From Humulus lupulus (taxonomy: Eukaryota > Streptophyta > Magnoliopsida > Rosales > Cannabaceae): 64,000 nt of DNA. The stretch spans positions 75,767,696 to 75,831,695 of the forward strand of contig NC_084801.1 in the NCBI RefSeq assembly GCF_963169125.1, given 5' to 3'. Both the position numbers and the translations under genes were made by a program. Under the pieces are notes generated by a model. It saw nothing but the letters and a program-made list of their open reading frames with translations, had not been told where the DNA came from and searched no databases. Shown one piece after another: positions 58,022-64,000 of the stretch. How positions within the stretch are numbered: the first letter of the stretch is position 1; each line of letters opens with the position of its first letter.

Positions 58022-58564
58022 TTATGCTATGCTCTGCTTGGAGAGGTATTCGACAGGGATGGACTCAAGCGTGTCTTCATCTCGGGTAGAGGCGAGTTTC
58101 GAGAGAGGATCAGCGTTTGCGTTTTGCTCCCTTGGGATCTGTTCTATGGTGTATTTTTTGAACTGATCAAAATACCCTTTCAATTTGGTGAGATACGCAA
58201 CCATTTTTGGGCCTCTGTCATGGTATTCACCCTTCACCTAAAATACTACTAGTTGTAAGTCACTAAAGACATGTAAATGGGTAACCTTCAACTCCTTAGC
58301 TAGCCGCAGGCCAGCCAACAATGCCTCGTATTCTGCTTCATTGTTGGAAGCTTTGAATCCAAATCTTAAGGCATAATACATCTTGTGTCCCTTAGGTCCC
58401 GTCATTACTCTGCCAGCGCCAGCTCCTCCCTCGTTAGATGTCCCGTCTACATGGAGGCTCCATTCTTCAGGCTGCTTTTCCCCTTCACCCACCGGTTCAT
58501 TCTCTTCTACTTCTTCCTCCCCATGGGGTCGGTGTGCAAACTCAACTATAATATCTACAAGTAC
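58022..58564 (-). pseudogene. pol: Second (archaeal-like) RNase H of element C
   Basis: 58492-58238: EWSLHVDGTSNEGGAGAGRV, FGFKASNNEAEYEALLAGL, HVFSDLQLVV, then a stop. 58237-58022 continues with EQIPREQNANADPLSKLAST. The acidic residues in HVDG, NNEAEYEA and FSD fit the RNase H active site. This confirms the Tat arrangement with two RNase H domains. Confidence 0.85.
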
Positions 58565-59260
58565 CTATCCGTTGACTGAGGTCCTTGAGGTGTAAGTGAT
58601 GTCAAACTGACTTAATTCAATCGACCACTTTAACAGCCTTCCCAAAGTTTGCGATTTGTGCAAGACTTGACGCAAAGGGGTGGTTGTGAGCATTTCAATA
58701 GCATGAGCATGAAAATAGGGCCTCAACTTTTGTGAAGCCACTATTAGGGCATATGCTAACTTTTCTATTTCTGGGTACCGGGTGTCTGCATCTACCAACC
58801 GCTTGCTCACATAGTACATGGGCTGTTGATGCAAGACTTGATGCAAAGGGGTGGTTGTGAGCACTTCAATAGCATGAGCATGAAAATAGGGCCTTAGCTT
58901 TCGTGAAGCCACTATTAAGGCATATGCTAACTTTTCTATTTCTGGGTATCGGGTTTCTGTGTCTACCAATTGCTTGCTCACATAGTACATGGGCTGCTGA
59001 TGCTTCTTTTCTCCTTTGACCAGGGCGACACTTATAGCATGCTCTGATACAGCTAAATACAAGTATAACTTTTCCCCTTTTTCTAGCTTATCCAAAAAGG
59101 GTGGTTTCCCAAGGTGTTCCTTTAGCTTAGCGAAGGCTTCCTGAAAATCTTCATCCCAAGTGAACTTTTTGCTCCCTTTTAGGATGTTGAAGAAAGGAAG
59201 GCATTTGTCAGTGGACCTGAAGATGAACCTATTGAGGGTCGCTACTCTCCCAGTTAGCAC
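58565..59260 (-). pseudogene. pol: RT connection and gypsy RNase H of element C, with a 57-residue tandem duplication
   Basis: One open frame of 231 codons. NRFIFRSTDKCLPFFNIL and FTWDEDFQEAFAKLKEHL are the RT-to-RNase H connection; LYLYLAVSEHAISVALVKGE starts RNase H. The segment QQPMYYVSK...TTPLHQVLH is then repeated once (QQPMYYVSK...TTPLRQVLH). The duplication is 171 bp (58660-58830 and 58831-59001) and keeps the frame. After it comes LGRLLKWSIELSQFDITY. The duplicated part covers YPEIEKLAYALIVASRKL and FHAHAIEVLT. Confidence 0.88.
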
Positions 59261-59409
59261 TACACTTCCTTCTTGCTTTGTGGCGGGCTCATTTCTAGCA
59301 ATGCCTTGATTTTGTCAGGATTGGCCTCGATACCTCGAGAATTCACCATAAAACCCAAGAACTTCCCTGACGAAACTCTAAACGTGCACTTGAGCGGGTT
59401 TAGCTTCAT

Positions 59410-60152
59410 TCAGAATTTTTGGAGGGTGCCAAAAATCTCAATGAGGTCGTTTGTGAGCTCTTCTGCCTTATTTGTCTTTACCAGCATATCATCTACGTAT
59501 ACTTCCATATTCCTCCCTATTCGATTCCTAAACATTGTGTTCACCAGCCTTTGATAAGTAGCACCTGTGTTCTTTAAACCAAAAGGCATCACTTTGTAGC
59601 AATAAAGCCCCTTGTCTGTTATAAACGTAGTGTGCTCTTCATCGGTCGGGTTCATGGGTATTTGGTTGTACCCGGAATATGCATCCATGAAGCTAAGTAG
59701 CTCGTGCACTGCCGTGGCATCTACTAACTGGTCTATCCTAGGAAGCGGGAAGTTGTCTTAGGGCAAGCTTTATTGAGGTTAGTAAAATCCACACAAGTCC
59801 TCCACTTTCCATTGGGCTTTGGGACTAAAACTGGGTTTGATATCCATATTGGGTAGAATGCTTCTCGGATAAACTCATTTGCCTTCAACTTGTCAACCTC
59901 TTCTTTTAGGGCCGCGTATCTTTCTGGGTCTAGCGCCCTCCTTTTCTGCTTCACAGGCCTTGCTTTTGGGTCGATGTTTAAGTGATGACACATGATTGTT
60001 GGGTCTATTCCTACCATGTCCTCGGGACTCCAGGCGAATACGTCGAGGTGGGCTTTCAGAAATTCTACCAGCTTCTCCTTCACAATACCCAGAAGGTTCC
60101 TTCCTACCTTCAGCTTCCTCAATGGCTCATTCATGACCGTGACTTCTTCCAA
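59410..60152 (-). pseudogene. pol: Reverse transcriptase of element C, broken
   Basis: 60152-59733: DVFAWSPEDMVGIDPTIMCH, LKEEVDKLKANEFIREAFY, PNGKWRTCVDFTNLNKACPK, then a small frame shift near 59757. 59709-59410: LLSFMDAYSGYNQIPMNPTD, YCYKVMPFGLKNTGATYQRL and the catalytic YVDDMLVKT. The thumb continues in another frame through 59270. All palm motifs are recognisable but not in one frame. Confidence 0.87.
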
Positions 60153-60504
60153 CTCCTGTACTGGCTTAGCTCTGGGTTCTTCAGTGACTCACGGGTCCAA
60201 TTCGTGCAAGTTTGCATCTTCATGCACAACCATTGCCATAGGCATTGATGGCTTTATGGTCGTGCAGAGGGATGTGTTATAACATTCCCTCGCTTCCTTC
60301 TGCTATCCTTTCATGTTTGCTATTCCCCTAGGAGTTGGGAATTTCATAGCTAAGTGGTACACATAATTTATCGCCTTCAACTCTCTTAGGGAGGGTCTCC
60401 CTAATACCGCATTGAAGGAAGAGGCGCAATCAACCATGACAAAGTTTTCTATTATGGTGATTGGTCTGGGTTGTTCCCCATGGTGAGGGCTAACTCAATT
60501 GCAC

Positions 60505-60900
60505 CTAAGGGTTGTATAAATCCCTTGTGAATCCATACAAGGAGGTATTGCAGGGCTTTAGGTTCCTGATGTTTAGTCCCATCTTCTCCAAAGCTGGGCG
60601 ATACAGGATGTCTACAGAGCTTCCATTATCCACCAAGACCCAATGTACTCTCATGTTTGCAAGTTGGACAGTCAGCACCAAGGGATCATTATGAGAAAAA
60701 TGCACGCCCCGTGCGTCTTCTTCAGTGAAGGTTATTGAGTCGTTCTCCCCCTTAAAACTCTTAGGGGGGCGTTTCTCTAATCTTAAGATGCACGGCGGTG
60801 GACTTCGCTTAGCCTCCCTGGCATATTTGTCTCGCCCCTTCCTTGATTCACCTCTGAATCCTGACCCTCCAAAGATGGTCCTGACTTCTCCTTGTACCAA
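60505..60900 (-). pseudogene. pol: Protease of element C
   Basis: Open minus-strand frame: ITFTEEDARGVHFSHNDPLV, VHWVLVDNGSSVDILYRPAL. DNGSS is the retropepsin active site. The fold around it matches element H. The frame ends at RDLYNP near 60505, before the linker to RT (60152-60500), which is broken by stops. Confidence 0.83.
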
Positions 60901-62269
60901 TGGGGCTACCTCTCATGCCCGTGGTGAGGATACTCCTTCTTCCGACCTTTGGTTCTCTTTGCGGACGTATCTGCTCAAATTTCCTCTGTGTATAAGCTCT
61001 TCGATTTCTATTTTCAAATGGGTGCATTCTGCGGTGGTGTGGCTGATATCTTTATGATACTGGCAGTATTTACTGGGGTTTCTTTTTTATCGGTCTTTTT
61101 TCATCAGCAGGGGCCTTTTGAAAGGGACCTAGTTTTCATTTGTGACGAAGATATGTTCCCTAGCGTGGGTGAGGTCAGTATAAAATGTGTAGGGGCCCTG
61201 TTTGCACTCATCAATGCGTTGGGGCTTCCGAGCTCGATCATCTCTTGATTTCCCCTTAATTTCATCAGATCGTTAAATGCATCCAGATGGTACTTGGGAT
61301 CCATATTTCCTTCATATGGGGTCATATGAGGCTCCTTGAAGTTGGCTGGGAGCCGGATGGCTTGGATTTCCTTAGTGAAGGGCGATTCATGGTCGAACTC
61401 GTCATCAACAGCTTGTCCTCCTGATGTGGTGATTATCTTTTTCTAGAGGCTCCTCCTTTCTGTGTCTAGGTCTTGTCTCCTCTTTTTCAAGTAGTCTCTC
61501 AACGTGGACGGGTTAGCGTTTCCCTTTCCTTTGTCTTCCCGAGGCGCCATAGGAGGTGTAGTCCTTTTATCCGCCCTCTTCATATTGAGCTCTTCACGTA
61601 AGTCTGACACTATTCTCCCTGAAGTGACTTCGACTTCGTTACGAGGGTTAGTGTTCTTCTTTCGCTCTGACCTCTGGGGCTGCTTCGGCGGTCTGGGACG
61701 TTCGTGCTGCTTGGTTCGGGGGGTATTACTGGTGGAGATTCGAGTCCTCCCATCGTCCACTAGGACCGTAGTTTCTACCCCCTCTTGTCCTTTCTCTTTT
61801 CGCCTAGGAAGAGATATGTTTGATTTTCCTTGTAGTAGGCCATTCAACACCTCTTGCATGTTCACTAAGGTGAATTCTAGCCTTTGGTTCTTCCGGTGCA
61901 GTTCATGTATCTCCTCCGTATAATATCGGGACCTAGAACTTGAACTCATGGAATGGACTCAAGGATTCTTGTTGGGCCTGCGCGTTGATGGGCTTGAATC
62001 TTGAGGACCGGAGTTCAGCACCTGTGGCGGCTTTAAGGGGGGAACTCGCCGGCGTCTCTCGCGGGGGCAGCTGCTGACCTCGAACGATGCTCATCAGGTG
62101 GGACAGTCGGGGACAAGGCCTCCCTTAAACCTTCGGGAACCCCTGGCTCCTTTGATGCATGCACATTTTCGGGTGGCGAAGGATTCTTCATGGAGGCCTT
62201 CAGTTGATCTCCATCGAGGTGCACCTCAACCTCCCGTGGTTCTCTCAACCGCTTAGAGTGTCTCGACAT
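60901..62269 (-). pseudogene. gag: Gag of element C, broken
   Basis: ATG at 62269 (MSRHSKRLREPREVEVHL) runs to a stop near 62033; a frame shift leads to 61949-61443, a long basic region with a helix (EEIHELHRKNQRLEFTL) and RSL end. The capsid start is at 61325 (MTPYEGNMDPKYHLDAFNDL), but most of the capsid seen in A and H is missing between 61240 and 61180. A zinc-knuckle-like YCQYHKDISHTTAEC lies near 61070-61020 in another frame. Confidence 0.8.
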
Positions 62270-62317
62270 TTTTACTACCAGAATCGATGGAAGAACAGCG
62301 GCTTGGCACTTATCCTT

Positions 62318-62333
62318 CCCAAAGAAGACGCCA
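62318..62333 (-). promoter_or_regulatory. Probable primer-binding site of element C
   Basis: Minus-strand TGGCGTCTTCTTTGGG, 3 bp from the LTR end. It begins like the sites in A, B and H but then differs, so the priming tRNA may not be the same. Confidence 0.5.
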
Positions 62334-62543
62334 AACTATTGACGGTAAGAACTCGTCAACGAAATATGGATGGAAATTTCAGAAACTTAAATTAATATCT
62401 AGAGAACACAAATGACCTTATAGAAACTTGAAGGAAAATTTCAAGTAGAAATAGAAAATAGAAAGAAAACTCGTATATTGCCCTTAGATCAATCTGATTT
62501 TACAAGAATTTTCCAACACCCCTCAATGATGAAGTGAGGTTCC

Positions 62544-62550
62544 CTTTATA
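62544..62550 (-). promoter_or_regulatory. TATA box of element C 5' LTR
   Basis: TATAAAG on the minus strand, conserved in the left LTR at 15721-15727. Confidence 0.5.
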
Positions 62551-63113
62551 GTGGGCTCTAGTGGCCGCTAATACATTGTGATCCCAGGGGACCAGATTGT
62601 TCACAAGTACATTGTTAGGGGAGTGGTATCAGACGTAGTGGCATGGGTTGTGGAGCAGAAGGTTGTGGTGTCGGCTTCAGTACATGGTCAGAATATGTGG
62701 GAGCACCTCCACCTTAGTACTTGAATGTGCCTCCATTAATTATTTAGTATGAGTATCAGAGATTGGCTGGTAAGGACCACACCATGTTCGTAACTCGTAC
62801 AACCACGACTTGTCTAATATGGACACAATATCCGTGCTTTGTCTTCTTTTAGTTGATACATATGTTCCATACCCCTACATGCTCCTCGCGCCCCATAGAT
62901 GTTTTCACCTTTTCAAGATGTGCCTATACATCAATCCACCATATATCGTGTTAAGCATCACACTACTTGTGGCCTTCGTGGACGTACACTTGCGAAGCGT
63001 TGATCAGGTGTGTGTCATGAAGACCCAGGCAACTGAAGCTTCCGTGCGAGGCATGAGGCGAGGTGACTTCGCGGAAGCACTGGGAGAGATGGCTCCGCAG
63101 TGGGACTGGCACA

Positions 63114-63780
63114 ATGGTCTCGCGTGGGTGCATGGTGCGTGGGCGAGAGGGTCTCGCGTGGGCGTATGGTGCAGGGACGAGAGGGCCTCGCGTGGGCGCA
63201 TGGCGCGGGGACGAGAGGGACTCACGTGGGCGCATGGCGCGAGGGCGAGAGAGCCTCGTGTGAGCGTATGGTGCGAGGGCGAGAGGGCCTCACATGGGCG
63301 AATGGCATAGGGACAAGAGGGCCTTGCGTGGGCGCATGGCGCAGGGGCAAGAGGGCCTTGCGTGGGTGTATGGTGAAGGGGCCTCGCATGGGCGCATGAG
63401 GCATGGGGGAGGGGCCTCGTGTGGACGCAGGGCGCGAGGGCGAGGGGGCCTCGTGTGGGCGCACGGCGCAGGGGTGAAGGGGCCTCGTGTGGGCACACGG
63501 CGCGGGGGAGAGGGGGCCTCGTGTGGGTGCATGGTGTGGAGGCAAGGGGGCCTCACGTGGGCGCACGGTGTGACAGCGAGGGGGCCTCGCGTGGGCGCAC
63601 AACTTAGGGGCGAGGGGGCCTCGCGTGGATGATGCATGACACAGGGGTGAAGGAGCCTCGCATGGGCGCACGATGCTGGGGTGAAGGGGCCTCGTGTGGG
63701 CGCATGGCGCGGGGGCGAGGGGGCCTTGCGTGGGCACATGGTGTGGGGGGCGAGAGGGCCTCGCGTGGGCACACGGTGTG
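63114..63780. repeat. 34-bp GC-rich minisatellite in the right LTR of element C
   Basis: About 19-20 copies of the same unit as at 16290-16985, with different point variants and copy number. Overlapping ORFs on both strands (RPHEAPSPxRHAPTRGP-type peptides) are a product of the repeat. Confidence 0.9.
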
Positions 63781-63964
63781 GCCGAGGTGTGGCTCGTGAG
63801 ACAGTGCGCGACACTTAGGCATGGGTCCATAAGACCTTCTCCGAGGTAAGCGAGGTGAAGTGAGCTTGGGCCTCGTGTGGGGTGAGACAAGTCAATCTCG
63901 CGAAGGCCTCACGTAAGGCCTGAGTCTTTTAGGATCATGTCCAATTTGCGATGTTCACATCTGG

Positions 63965-64000
63965 GATATTAAATATGACAGACTAGTCATAAATATACGT
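63965..64000 (-). repeat. 5' LTR of element H, part 2 (continues past the window)
   Basis: The sequence after the second TCTGG should be the continuation of the LTR interrupted at 15519. Only 36 bp are visible, so the identity is inferred from the target duplication. Confidence 0.7.

Larger units (their letters stand above)
15520..63959 (-). mobile_element. Element C: Tat-type retrotransposon holding solo LTR I and element B
   Basis: Flanked by target duplication TCTGG (15515-15519 and 63960-63964). The 5' LTR is on the right (62337-63959) and the 3' LTR on the left (15520-17164). Gag-pol runs on the minus strand from 62269 to 56847; the antisense gene is on the plus strand at about 17880-20326. 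Without inserts I and B it is about 12.9 kb. Both LTRs contain a GC-rich 34-bp minisatellite. LTR identity is about 90% over the alignable first 250 bp, by eye. Confidence 0.92.
62337..63959 (-). repeat. 5' LTR of element C (right copy)
   Basis: 1623 bp from TATTGACGG to TGTTCACA on the plus strand, matching 15520-17164. Minus-strand TATAAAG is at 62544-62550. It ends directly before TCTGG (63960-63964). Confidence 0.9.

Noticed and set aside
63004..63890. Long ORFs on both strands (222, 174, 164, 112 aa) near the right end
   Set aside because: Same minisatellite artefact in the right LTR of element C.
1..64000. Host genes, rRNA, intact tRNA genes, CRISPR arrays, or a bacterial or organellar origin
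   Set aside because: No non-retroelement coding domain, no rRNA-like segment and no spacer-repeat array was seen. All long ORFs are gag-pol, antisense-gene or repeat artefacts.

Overview
The window is plant nuclear repeat DNA. It looks like a flowering plant with a large, retrotransposon-rich genome, but the species cannot be told from repeats alone. I see no host gene, rRNA gene, CRISPR array or bacterial feature. Nearly every base belongs to Ty3/Gypsy LTR retrotransposons of two lineages. Tat-type elements (A, H, C, B) carry two RNase H domains, a primer-binding site reading TGGTGCTTT..., and a third gene on the opposite strand between pol and the 3' LTR. Chromoviruses of Tekay/Del type (D, F) have LTRs of about 2.3 kb, an initiator-Met-tRNA primer site TGGTATCAGAGC and a chromodomain. 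Three solo LTRs (I, G, E) are also present.

Layout: 1-493 is a 116-117 bp tandem array. 494-11357 is Tat element A (+), whose 3' LTR is cut off at 11357. 11358-15519 is the remaining half of Tat element H (-). Its 5' LTR is split by Tat element C (-, 15520-63959, target duplication TCTGG) and resumes at 63965-64000. C contains solo LTR I (20748-21858, GTACT) and Tat element B (+, 22101-56529, ATATA). B contains solo LTR G (26363-30373, CAATC/CAATG), chromovirus D (-, 31327-42836, GTCTC) and chromovirus F (-, 43185-52591, CTGAA). D contains solo LTR E (+, 34259-36178, TCATC). The stack H > C > B > D > E is therefore five levels deep, with target duplications at every insertion from C inward. 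Removing the inserts gives native sizes of about 12.9 kb for C, 9.5 kb for B and 9.6 kb for D.

All coding sequence is retroelement gag-pol plus the Tat antisense gene. A, H, C and F are degenerate. B has lost protease and reverse transcriptase by an internal deletion. D is the best preserved: one gag-pol frame with three stop codons, all in gag, and the solo LTR E inside the integrase. LTR pairs are about 90% (C), 93% (B), 95% (F) and 98.8% (D) identical by eye, in the same order as the nesting.

The most interesting feature is the antisense gene of the Tat elements. Copies in A, B and C share a protein motif, have recognisable GT-AG introns, converge tail-to-tail with pol, and in A and B have a perfect TATAAATA box 65-68 bp upstream of an ATG. 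In B this gene is split by D and F. A second unusual feature is a four-part palindrome cassette found in the LTRs of D, E and F with different base sequence but the same layout.
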